A stretch of 64,000 nucleotides of DNA from Gautieria morchelliformis (Eukaryota; Basidiomycota; Agaricomycetes; Gomphales; Gomphaceae), in the NCBI GenBank assembly GCA_015179125.1, contig WHVA01000097.1, positions 186,001 to 250,000 of the forward strand. Reading direction: 5' to 3'. The translations under genes were made by a program, and so were the position numbers. The notes under the pieces are model-generated. The model saw nothing but the letters and a program-made list of their open reading frames with translations. It searched no databases and had not been told where the DNA came from. Below are positions 10,809 through 21,277 of this stretch, one piece after another. The stretch's first letter is position 1, and every line of letters starts with the position of its first letter.

Positions 10809-13800
10809 GGAGCCCTCTACACCAGAGCGTGATAGGCAGGAGGAGCGTGCTCTGGAGCGTCAGCGGCGGTTGCCAATGACGTCCCCTTCTGTGCGTCGTC
10901 GGGATAGGGTTCTCGCTGCAGCTCAAGAACGTCTTTGAAATCCTGACCCTCCACCTCCTCAGCCATTTCCTCGACCTCTACTCCCTCAGGACAATGCAAT
11001 TCCTTGGCCTCCTGTGGCTGGACCTTCAAATGCCATTCCACCTGATCTAAGTCCTCGGGATGCTGTACGTGCCATACAGGAACGGTTAGCAGATATGCCT
11101 CTGGCACCTGTGCGTCAGAGACATCCCCTGTTAGCACCGCCACCTGTTCCTGTAGGCTCTGCAGCAGTAGCAGCACTGCGGGCCCAGGCTGCTAATGCCC
11201 AGATAGCACCTCCTCCTCCTGTCCCTGTAGGCTCTGCGGCGGTAGCTGCCTTGCAGGTCCAGGCTGCTAATGCCCAGATAGCACCTCCTCCTCCCGTCCC
11301 TGTAGGCTCTGCAGCGGTAGCTGCCTTGCGGGTCCAGGTCGCTAATGCCCAGATAGCACCTCCTCCTATCCCTGTAGGCTCTGCAGCAGTAGCTGCCTTG
11401 CGGGCCCAGGCTGCTAATATCAATCCTAGACCTCTGCCACAACAAAGACAGGCACGACGGTGCGCACGACACCCTGAACCTCTCCCAGATCAAATGCCAC
11501 TCCAGCAGCAGCCTGCACCACAACAACCTGTACCTCCTCTGCCTCCAGGGCCCCCTGTGCCTTCACAGCCTCTGCATCCACCTGCTCCTCCTCAGCCCCC
11601 TCCACTTCCACCGCCTCCACCAATGCCTTTAAGAACCCTTCCGCTAGCACATTGCCCTTTGATTGAACAATGGATTGCACCTCATGACCTTGGTGCTATG
11701 GATGACAAATGTCCAAAATGTAAAGCATGGCATTGGAAGGCAGAGCGTCTGTCCGACTCTACCATTGCTGAGCCCAAATTTGGTATATGTTGTTCAAAGG
11801 GCCAGATACACCTTGAATTGTTGATGGAACCTCCAGAACCACTAAAGACTCTTTTGGTCAGCCAAGACAGGCGTGGCAAAAAACAGTTTAGGGAAAGGAT
11901 TCGGAACTATAATGCTGCACTGGCATTCGTCTCTGTGGGAGTGAATATAGATGACAAGGTCATGAATAGACCTAGGCCATATGTCTTCAAAATTCAGGGA
12001 GGCCTCTATCATATTCATGGCGCTCTTCTTCCTACTCAGGGTCAGGATAGGGCACCCAGCTATGTGCAGCTCTACTTTTATGATCCAGCAGAGGCTTTGC
12101 GACGTAGGGAGGCCAATAACAGTTTTGATCCTTTGGATTCAGATGTTTTAAGTGACCTCCAGGAAATGATGCAGGCTCACAATCCATTGGTTCCAATCTA
12201 TCAGCAGGCGATGGAAAGGCTTAGGAACCAGCCAGATAGGTTGACTGTGGAGGCCAGACTCACCTACAGAGCACATACAGACCAGAGAAGATATAATATT
12301 CCTACAGCGGATGAGATTGCCATTGTGCTCCCTGGAGAAGGTGTGCCTGGAGGCACTAGAGACATTGTCATTCAGCTTAGAGGTGGAGAACTGCAACGAA
12401 TTCAGGCTGAACATGCTTTGTATGCGCCACTACACTATGTCCTTCTCTTTCCCAGAGGTGAATCAGGCTGGGATTGGGACATTCCACGGATAGACCAAGC
12501 TCTTCCACGACAAGGCCAGGAGGGGGAGGAGGAGGAGGACCCTTCAAGTGACAGGCGTGTGACCATGTCAAAATACTATCGTTATCGTCTTTTTCCAAGG
12601 GAAGGTGAAGCTGAAACTCTCGTCCTGGCTGGCAAGCTCTTTCAGCAATACATTGTGGATGCTTGGGCAGCGACTGAACAGCAGAAGCTAAATTGGATCA
12701 AATACCATCAACACGAGCTGCGAGCTGAGGTCTACAATCAGATGATTGATACGTTTGGACCTGAGGACAATCAGGCCAATCCAGCTAACTTGGGACAAAA
12801 GGTCATCTTGCCTGCTACATTTACTGGGAGCGCCAGGGATATGAACGAGAATTTTCAAAATTCAATGGCAATCACTAGGAAGCATGGTCCAGCAGATGTC
12901 TTTGTGACAATGACAGCAAACCCCCAGTGGAAAGAAATAAAAGATGCTCTCAAGCCAGGCCAGACTCCCAGTGATCGTCCTGACTTGGTTGCAAGGGTTT
13001 TTCATCTCAAGAAGGAGCAATTGATCAAATGTATCATGAAGGATGGTATCCTTGGTCGCACAGTTGCACGTGTCCATGTGATCGAATTCCAGAAGCGGGG
13101 GCTCCCTCATATGCACCTTCTTATATGGTTTAAAGAGGAGGATAAGATCAGGACACCGGAAGCTGTGGATGCTTTGGTTTGGGCCGTCTTTCCTGATCAG
13201 CAAGAGCATCCAAGGCTCTACAAATTAGTTTGTGATCTAATGACTCATGGCCCCTGTGGACAAGCGCGTCCTCGGGCTTCTTGCATGACAGAGGGCAAGT
13301 GTTCTAAACATTTCCCAAAGGAATTTCGTGAGGTGACATCTGTCACTGAAGATGGCTATCCACAGTATCGCCGTCCTAATGATGGCAGACAGCATAATGT
13401 CAGAGGCAACATCATGGACAACCGCGACGTGGTTCCCTATTGTCCCACCCTCCTCTTGGAATTTGAATGCCATATTAATGTGGAACCCACTTTCAATGTG
13501 CGCTCTATCAAGTACATTCACAAGTATATGTACAAGGGGCCTGACAGGACCACAATGACCATTAATAAGGAGAGGGATGAGGTTAAATAGTACCTTGATG
13601 CACGCTATGTCAGCTCACATGAAGGTGCTTGGAGACTGCTGGAATATAAAATGCATGTTCAGGTCCGTCCTGTCATGGCACTTCCAGTCCATTTGCCAGG
13701 CCAGCACAATGTGATATTTGATCCTCATATGGATCCAGGCATGGCTTTGCAGAGGGCAGAGGATGCTAAGACCATGCTCATGGCCTATTTTGAAGCCAAT

Positions 13801-15843
13801 GACAGATATCCTGAGGCACGTGAACTACTCTATGTGGAATTTCCTGAGCACTATGTTTGGAAAAAGCAAGCCAAGCGGTGGCAACCTCGCCAGCGGGGTT
13901 TCAGTCTTGGTCGCCTTCATTTTGCAAGTCCAGCCTCTGGAGAGCGCTTTTTCTTGCGAACCCTCCTTACAGTTGTCAGAGGCACAACGTCATTTGAGGA
14001 GCTTAGATCATTTGATGGTGACCTTTGTCCTACTTACAAGGCTGCATGCCTGGCAAGGGGCCTGTTAGAAGATGATTCAGAGTGGACACAGTGTCTTCAG
14101 GAGGCTGCACATATACAAACAGGTTTCCAGCTCAGGAGGTTATTTGTCACTATTCTCCTTCGGTGTAACCCTGCTCGGCCTGCTCAAATCTGGGAGGAGT
14201 TTCAGGAGTGTATTTGTGATGACCTGGAGTATCAGCTTCAAAATAGGCATGGCATTCACCATCCTACCAATGATCAAATCTATGACTTTGGTCTCTTTCT
14301 CATTGACAAGATCATACGTCAGGGGGGGAAGTCTCTGGATGAGTTCCCAGATATGCCACAGATAATGGGGCACTGGGAGGGATTGGTAGGGAACCGTTGG
14401 ATAGCTGAGCAGCGGGACTATGACCCAGCTACAGAGCTGGAAAAAGCCGCCACCAATATTGACAAGCTTAATGCGGAACAGAGGCGTGTCCATGATGAGA
14501 TCCTCCATTCGGCCATAAATGGAGAGGGTCTTCTGTTCTTTGTCAATGGCCCTGGTGGTATAGGCAAAACTTTTACCTGGAACACCCTGGCTCATTCTAT
14601 CAGAGGAAGGGGTCTTATTGTCCTATGCATTGCATCTTCAGGAATTGCAGCATTGCTTCTAATTGGGGGCAGAACATCACATGCTATGCTCAAGATTCCA
14701 ATTCTGATTCATGAGGGTTCTCTATGTGACATCAAAAGAGGCTCACCATTGGCAGAACTTCTCAAGCAGGTCCATTTGATCATATGGGATGAGGTGCCTA
14801 TGCAGCATCGTCATGTAGTTGAAGCTGTCGACAGAACCTGCAGGGATGTTCTAGAGCGTCCAGATCGTCCATTTGGTGGTATTACTGTGGCTTGGGGTGG
14901 AGATTTCCAGCAAACTCTGCCTGTCATTCCTCGAGGTAACAAGGAGGAGATCGTGGGTGCTTCTATCCAAAGATCTCCTTTGTGGCATCATGTCAAGGTC
15001 CTCCATCTTACTCAAAATATGCGAGTCGACCCTCATGACCCCCAGAGTGCACGATTTGCTCAGTGGCTCTCTGATGTTGGTCAGGGAAAGGATCTCCCTT
15101 TGGACAATTCATTGACACTTCCTCAGCACATGATCTGTGGACCACAGGTCTCAGATCTCATTGCAGCTATCTATCCTAACATTGGTACTGGGGAGGCACT
15201 CCAAGACAAATACTTTTTGGAACGTGCCATCCTTTGCCCTCGCAATATGGAAATGGATGAGATTAATGCTGAGGTGCTCAATGTATTCCCTGGGGAGGTG
15301 CGTCTCTATCCCAGTGCAGACTCAGTCAAAGGAAATGAAGATGGCAACGTGTATCCTGTGGAGTATCTCAACTCACTCAACATGGGTGGGCTTCCTCCAT
15401 CTCAACTCAGGCTTAAACCTGGAGTGGTACTCATGCTTCTTTGGAATATTGACCTTGGTCGTGGACTCTGCAATGGTACAAGGTTGCGTCTCATCAATAT
15501 GACCAACAGGGTACTCTTTGTGAGGATCATTTCAGGACCATTTGCAGGAGAGACTGCATTTATCCCTAGGATTACAGTGACACCCACCTCAGACCAATTG
15601 CCATTTGAGCTCCAGCGTCGCCAGTTTCCTGTCAGGCTGGCCTTTGCCATGACTATCAACAAGTCTCAAGGGCAGTCTCTTGGCACGGTAGGCATAGACT
15701 TGTGATACGTGGTATTTTCACATGGACAGTTGTATGCTGCAGTGTCAAGAGGCACTAATTGGAACAGAGTCCATATTCTTTTAGGGGAGGGGAACAAAAC
15801 TTCTAATATTGTATACAAAGAAGTCTTGCTGAAGCCTGATTAA
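10809..15843 (+). pseudogene. Helitron RepHel (HUH replication initiator plus PIF1-like helicase)
   Basis: Rolling-circle transposition protein. A splice acceptor lies at about 10808. The N-terminal part is proline-rich with four 25-residue repeats. A zinc-finger-like MDDKCPKCKAWHW is near 11699. The HUH motif LPHMHLLIWF is near 13100 and the paired tyrosines KYIHKYMYKG are near 13510. A PIF1-type helicase follows: Walker A GPGGIGKT near 14550, Walker B IIWDEVPM near 14780, WGGDFQQTLPV near 14895 and MTINKSQGQS near 15650. Stops at 10936 (TGA), 13588 (TAG) and 15703 (TGA) interrupt one continuous frame that ends with TAA at 15841. Each is one C-to-T step from CGA or CAG. About 1,680 codons, a usual RepHel size. 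Confidence 0.9.
11143..11427 (+). repeat. 75-bp tandem repeat inside RepHel
   Basis: Four in-frame copies of a unit encoding PVGSAAVAALRAQAANAQ with proline linkers. The period of 75 bp keeps the reading frame. Confidence 0.85.
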
Positions 15844-15940
15844 ATATGTATTTCCATTTGTATTTAATGTATGTAGTTACATTTCACCAAATAATTCTTT
15901 GATTCTATTAACTACCCATGTGCAATGTTAACCCTAAATA

Positions 15941-15971
15941 ACCCGGTGCGAAGCACGGGTCTATTGGCTAG
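15941..15971 (+). other. Helitron 3' terminus (hairpin and CTAG)
   Basis: ACCCGGTGC and GCACGGGT pair around a GAA loop with one bulged G, followed 7 nt later by CTAG and a flanking T. This is the transposition terminator of Helitrons. Confidence 0.85.
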
Positions 15972-15993
15972 TGTAGTGTAGTTACAGTGGTCT

Positions 15994-16096
15994 TGTCGTT
16001 ATCTGTCGATTAGTCAGCTCCCAGTAGCTACATAGCGGCTGAGTTCGAAGTTGGAATCTTACTCGTTGATTCCACCTTCGAACTCAGGTTCTGACA
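15994..16096 (+). repeat. Copia 5' LTR
   Basis: TGTCGTTATC..GTTCTGACA, 103 bp, identical to the 3' LTR. It contains a near-perfect inverted repeat: arms 16039-16058 and 16068-16087 (19 of 20 positions pair) around a 9-nt loop. Confidence 0.95.
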
Positions 16097-16108
16097 GGTT
16101 ATGGGCCC
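16097..16108 (+). other. Copia primer-binding site
   Basis: GGTTATGGGCCC begins directly after the LTR. It is complementary to an anticodon-arm sequence of the GGGCCCAUAACC type, as in initiator methionine tRNA. Drosophila copia and yeast Ty5 are known to prime from a cleaved half of that tRNA. Confidence 0.65.
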
Positions 16109-16164
16109 TGTGCCTTGATCGAAGGAAAAAGAATCCATCCGAGCCTTAACCACCATCTCCTATC

Positions 16165-19100
16165 ATGTCGGACTCAGAAACCGAAAACTGCGCGAGAGGC
16201 ACCAAACTCACGAGCACCAACTACAACACATGGACGGTTGAGATGCAAGGAAAGTTGATGACCATCAACGCGTGGCGAATAGTCACGGAAGACTCGAAGA
16301 AGCCAACCGAAGCAGCGCTAAGAGAAAAGTGGTTAATGAAAAGAGAAGAAGCCGCCGGTATCCTCCTGAAGTCGTTGTCCCACACACAGTACGTCCACAT
16401 CGAGGGCGTGATGGATGATCCAGTTGAGATGTGGAAGAAACTGAACATGGCTCACCGATCCCAAGTGGCGAACAGCCGATTCCATGCAATACAGAAACTG
16501 CTGAACATACGAAAGGAGGACCCTGAGTCCCTTACAGACTACATCACCCATGTAAACGCCGCAACGAACGATCTCATAGTTCTAGCACCCAGCGCTCTCA
16601 CCGTCCAGAGCATCGTCGACGAAATCAGGATCCATGCAGCTATCGCAGGACTCGACCAAACCGAGTATGGCGCGTTCACCTCATCCCTACTCCTGATCAG
16701 CACACTCGATCGTACCACCGTCTCCACTGCCTTCAGGAACGAGGACATGAAGCGCCAAGCAAGCCTAGCATCGTCGGGAGCAGCGCTCACCATAGCCAGA
16801 GAAAAGAAGACCGTCGTTCCAATGTGCTCAGCATGCAGGAAGCGAGGCCACTCTGCAGACCAATGCTGGATCACGCATCCAGAGCCTCGACCTGCACGAC
16901 AGAGACAGGACGGCCGGAACGCGAACCAAGCAAAAGAGAGCGTGCCAAACCCAGTGGTGCAAGAACTTGCTGGAAACGCGAGTCTACGATCCCTCCACTC
17001 GTCACCTATCAGCAGCAACGCTGATCTACATTGGAATACTGATACAGGCGCCACTAGCCATATGACGCCACACCGTCATTGGCTTCGAGACTACGAGCCA
17101 TACCGCGTACCCATTCAACTGGCGACAAACGAGATAGTGTATTCAGCCGGGAAGGGACGGGTCCTATTTGCGCCGATGATAGATGGAAGAACAGGGCGAA
17201 ACATTATTTTCTCGAAAGTCTTACACGTACCAGCCCTCCAAAACAACCTGCTCGCTGTCCTACATCTCACTACACATCATGAGTTCCAAGTCAGTATTGT
17301 GAGAGACCACATCTCGTTCTTCCAAGATGGGAACCTGCGCTTCTATGCCGCAGTACAGAATGGTACGGGTTTCCTGATTGGGAACACTATACCCGACCCA
17401 GAACATACCTTTACTGCCTCATCTCGCCTCTAGAAGATCGCTCCTTATGGCACCAACGCCTCGCACACATCGGATCGGCACGTCTGGATAAGCTGTTAGA
17501 GAACAACATGGCCCATGGGATTCAAATAAAATCAAAGAAAACTCTGCCAGCTATCTGTGAGCCGTGCATCGCTGCAAAACAACACCGCGATCCTTTCCCA
17601 AAAAGGACCGATAACTGCACCTCGAAGCCACTCAACCTTGTTGTATCAGATGTACATGGACCACTGCCAGTTCGCTCAGCGACCGGCCATCGATACTGGA
17701 TAATGTTCACGGATGACCACACGAGATACAGATGTGTGTATCTCCTGAGAACGAAAGACGAAGCTTTCGATGCATACTGCGCGTACGAAGCCTTTGCTGA
17801 AAACCAAACGGGCGAGAGGGTGAGAAGGTTCAGAGATGACAAAGGTGGGGAGTACATAGGCAAGAAATGGGACGAGCACTTCAACCGTCGAGGTATCATC
17901 CATGAGCATACCACAAAAGGTACACCACAACAAAACAGGATCTCGGAGCGCACAAACCGTACTCTCATTGAAGGCACAATTGCGCTACTACAACAAGCTC
18001 ACCTGCCAGCGATGATGTGGGGGACGCCCTAAAACTGCTAGTACACATCGTTAACGCCACCCCAACCTCAGCACTCCCAAACATGACGCCGTACGAAGCT
18101 TGGCATGGCCAAAGACTGGATCTAGGAATGCTTCGAACCTTTGGATGCACGGCCTACGTCCACGTGCAGAAGGAAGACCGGACCGGACTGCAACCAAGAA
18201 CCCGAAAGTGTATCTACCTCGGTTTCGAAACCGGGTACAAGGGCTGGCACTGCCTTGACCCTGTCACGAAATGCACCATCATCTCTCGGGATGTCATATT
18301 CAATGAATCCGAATTCCCAGGACTATCCACCTCGAGCTCCACTGACCAAGAATCGCTCCTACCTGCGTTTCCACTCCCGAGAGAAGTCACTGCTCCTCCA
18401 GACGTCGCACAAGAACCACAGGATCCAAACCCTGACCCTGAACCCCTCAATGACGACCACGAAAACCTCCCCATCCCTCAAATCCCTGAACCACCACACT
18501 TGCCCATTGACGAGCCCCGCTGTTCAAGCAGGAACACAGCCCGAGTTGACTACCGCCAGCTTCATGACCCATTTTTCAGGCCACGCCCACCACCAGACCT
18601 CAATTCAGACCCTGACGGGGAGCAGCAATAATTGCATCCATCATTGAGGCCCTGGAATTCGTCCACGACAGACCAATCGCTGTCAGCAGCAACACACCAT
18701 CATCAGGTACCATTGAGATAGCTCTGAATGCGACGATCAAGGATGACAGAGTCCCAAGAACCTTTGCAGAAGCAATGCGACGATCTGATAGCCAACTATG
18801 GAAAGAATCAACAGACACTGAAATCCAAGCGCTTCTAAACAATGGAACATGGGAACTGGTAAAACTACCACCGGGAGAAAAAGGCATCGGAACAAGATGG
18901 GTGTTCCGAATTAAGCTCCACTCGAACGGATCCCTGGACAAGTACAAGAGCCGTCTAGTGGCAAAAGGGTATACCCAACGGCCAGGTATTGACTACGATG
19001 AGGTTTTTGCTCCCACAGCGAGATGGGCCGCCTTGCGTACTATACTGGCGCAAGGAGCACTTCAAGGAGCTCACATGTCAGTAGACATCTCGAACGCCTA

Positions 19101-20329
19101 TCTTAATGGAGTACTAGGTGACGATGCAAATATATACATGGATCAGCCGGAAGGATACCACCAAGGAGGTGAAGACTGGGTATGTAAACTGAAGAGAGGA
19201 ATCTATGGTCTCAAACAAAGCGGAAGACTGTGGTACGAGAGGCTTGGGGCCGCACTGGAAAGCATAAGCTTCAGACGTCTCCAATCCGACCCGAGCGTTT
19301 ACATTTGGGCGAGCGGCACCACAAGATTGTCATCCCTGTTTTCGTTGACGATCTAACCCTAGTATCGAACTCCAAACAGGATCTCGACCGAGTAAAGAAT
19401 GAACTCGCCAAGATATTCAAGTTGAAGGACCTAGGAGAAACGACATCGCTATTGGAGTGGAAGTAAACTACAACCGCTTGAAAAGGATGCTGAAACTATC
19501 GCAAAAACAATACATACAAGACATCCTAAACCGTTTTCACATGATGGAGTGTCGCCCAGTTTCGACACACCCATGACTCCCGGCCTGAACTTGAGCTCAG
19601 CGATGGGTCCATCAACCCCAGAAGAAGTCGAAGAAATGCGGAACACACCGTACCTAAACGCAGTCGGCGCGCTGAATTATCTCACTATAGCGACTCGCCC
19701 CGACATCGCATACGCCGTCGGATGTCTTGCCCGTTTCAACTCGAACCCCGGTCCCGCCCATTGGGCGGCCGTGAAGCACCTGCTGCATTACTTGAAAGGA
19801 ACCATGGATCTAGCACTCACCTTCGCCCCCAACGACTCGACTGAGACGTTCCAAACGTGGACGGATGCTGATCACGGCGGGAACTTAGATAACGGCAGGT
19901 CGACCTCCGGATTCCTCACAAAGATCGGGACAGGAGCTATCAGTTGGGCTAGCAAACTGTCAGTTGGGCTAGCAAACTGCAAAACATCGTCACCCTCTCC
20001 ACAACGGAAGCAGAGTTCATAGCGGCAACCCTAGCCGGAACTGAAATCATGTGGTTACGGAACCTGTTCGACGAACTCGACTCGAAGATCGAGAAGCCAT
20101 CCTACCTCTACATAGACAACCAGTCCGCCTTATCCGTAGCGAAAAACCCCGAGCACCATGGCCGTATGAAACACCTCGACCTTAGATTCTTCTGGTTACG
20201 GAGAAAGTCGCACAGAAAATAATTCAAGTGAAGTACGTACCCACGAAGGATATGCCGGCGGATCTCTTAACAAAAGCATTGCCCCGTGAGGCGATGGAGC
20301 GGCATAGGCATGCCATGGGACTTTTCTAA
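16165..20329 (+). pseudogene. Copia gag-pol polyprotein, multiply frameshifted
   Basis: Order: Gag (starts MSDSETENCARG), CCHC knuckle CSACRKRGHSADQC near 16820, protease DTGATSH near 17040, GAG-pre-integrase LWHQRLAHIG near 17446, integrase (SDVHGPL near 17648, DDKGGEY near 17838, PQQNRISERTNR near 17926), reverse transcriptase (AYLNGVLGDD near 19098, FVDDLTLVSN near 19343), RNase H (DADHGGNLDNGRSTSGF near 19865, then TTEAEFIAA near 20005). The frame changes near 17420, 18020 (a run of five G where six would keep frame), 18620, 19320, 19450, 19560 and 20200. A 20-bp tandem duplication at 19937-19976 also shifts the frame. Stop TAA at 20327. Gag-pol in one frame is normal for copia. Confidence 0.9.
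19937..19976 (+). repeat. 20-bp tandem duplication in copia RNase H
   Basis: TCAGTTGGGCTAGCAAACTG occurs twice in a row. One copy keeps the frame (AISWASKLQNIVTLSTTEAE). The duplication shifts it. Confidence 0.9.
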
Positions 20330-20357
20330 CTGGGAGATTGCCTGCGTCAGGGGGGTG

Positions 20358-20460
20358 TGTCGTTATCTGTCGATTAGTCAGCTCCCAGTAGCTACATAGC
20401 GGCTGAGTTCGAAGTTGGAATCTTACTCGTTGATTCCACCTTCGAACTCAGGTTCTGACA
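20358..20460 (+). repeat. Copia 3' LTR
   Basis: Identical over 103 bp to the 5' LTR, preceded by a G-rich polypurine tract at 20347-20357 and followed by the GGTCT duplication. Confidence 0.95.
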
Positions 20461-20472
20461 GGTCTTAAACCG

Positions 20473-21085
20473 AAATGCCGGCGATATAGCCTGCCTGATC
20501 AAATGCGGCAACGCATTTGCTCGCATTAACCGACCCCAGGAGGGAGGTGGGGATAAACGACGCGAGCATGGGGTCAAATGTCATGATCCGCTCTCGACTT
20601 TTCATGGGTCATGGGTGGTCTCCGAGTCAGCCTGCCGTGCCAGAAACGAAACGAACGAATAACATAAAGCTGGACATACAGACGTTGAACTCCCATAACT
20701 CGCTCGTCAGGGGGACCGTTTCGCCGGGCACGGTCTCGGACGAGTCAGGTGTGGGCGGGATGGAGTCGGCAATCAGGATGGGAATAGCTGTTCATGCGCG
20801 ACGAAAGACGGACTAAACAAATCCAAAATCAGGCCCAGCGTACTCGTACTCGGACAAACAGATCAGATGCATGCAGGGACTTGGACGTACACTTTCGCGA
20901 TGTCCGAGAACAAGATCCCTGCGCCGTGCGCGCCCTCAGCGAGAATATCCTGCGGCGTCGTCCCATTCACGAAATGTCGCGAGATCGCCTTGCTCCACAC
21001 GTCCGTGATCGTGACTGGGAAGCCAGCAGCAAACTTGGGGCGATTTCGGCGCGAGCGTGTCATCGACGATGAGGAAGAATTTTAA
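20473..21085 (-). pseudogene. Lysophospholipase (phospholipase B) fragment captured by the hAT-like element
   Basis: Family members remove fatty acids from (lyso)phospholipids using a cPLA2-type Ser-Asp pair. Three exon-like blocks read in order on the minus strand. The first is FPVTITDVWSKAISRHFVNG..HGAGILFSDIAKV (about 21050-20889). The second is IPILIADSIPPTP..LWEFN (about 20790-20695). The third is FDPMLASFIPTSLLGSV..FDQAGYIAGIS (20579-20473), which ends at a possible donor GTTTAAG. Intron-like spacers separate them, so the capture was from genomic DNA. An in-frame TGA (20794-20792) and a damaged start of the third block show decay. The GxSGG nucleophile region and the C-terminal part are absent. 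Its ends lie within the transposon. Confidence 0.75.
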
Positions 21086-21261
21086 TCTACATACAAAAAA
21101 TTGATATCTGTGTCTACAATCCATTCCCCCACCAACAGGCCATGGCCAGGCCAGACCAAGCTGGAGCCGGGCCAGGCCAAGTGCCAACGGCCTGGCTCAG
21201 GATTTTGCAGGCCAAAGCCAGCGCTAACCAGGCCAAAGCCACGGCTTTCAGGCCAAGCCAG

Positions 21262-21277
21262 GCCGTGCCCATCACTA
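21262..21277 (-). repeat. Right TIR of hAT-like element
   Basis: GCCGTGCCCATCACTA, inverted match to 8508-8523, followed by the duplication ATCTGCAC (21278-21285). Confidence 0.85.

Larger units (their letters stand above)
8875..15971 (+). mobile_element. Autonomous-type Helitron, decayed
   Basis: Encodes a RepHel protein and ends with an ACCCGGTGC-GAA-GCACGGGT hairpin (15941-15960), 7 nt, then CTAG (15968-15971) before a T. The proposed 5' end TCCTGACTAAGACGC at 8875 follows an A, giving the expected A|T insertion context. An alternative 5' end is the TCTCTACC near 8910. It sits inside the hAT-like element. Several in-frame stops make this copy non-functional. Confidence 0.8.
15994..20460 (+). 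mobile_element. Ty1/copia LTR retrotransposon, structurally complete
   Basis: Two identical 103-bp LTRs (15994-16096 and 20358-20460) enclose a half-tRNA-type primer site, gag-pol and a polypurine tract (TCAGGGGGGTG). The 5-bp duplication GGTCT occurs at 15989-15993 and 20461-20465. It lies 22 bp right of the Helitron end, inside the hAT-like element. Identical LTRs suggest recent insertion, yet the coding region is broken by about seven frame changes. Confidence 0.95.
8508..21277. mobile_element. Non-autonomous hAT-like element carrying a host gene fragment, with nested insertions
   Basis: The ends are inverted copies of TAGTGATGGGCACGGC (8508-8523 and 21262-21277), flanked by a perfect 8-bp duplication. 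Subterminal regions on both sides are rich in GGCCTGGC-like motifs and share GTGCCAACGGC. The TAGnGATG start matches known hAT termini. Removing the Helitron(s) (8798-15971) and the copia element with one duplication copy (15994-20465) leaves about 1.1 kb. That core consists of the two ends plus a lysophospholipase gene fragment. No hAT transposase is visible, so it would need one in trans. It sits in intron 2 of the AA9 gene. Confidence 0.8.
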
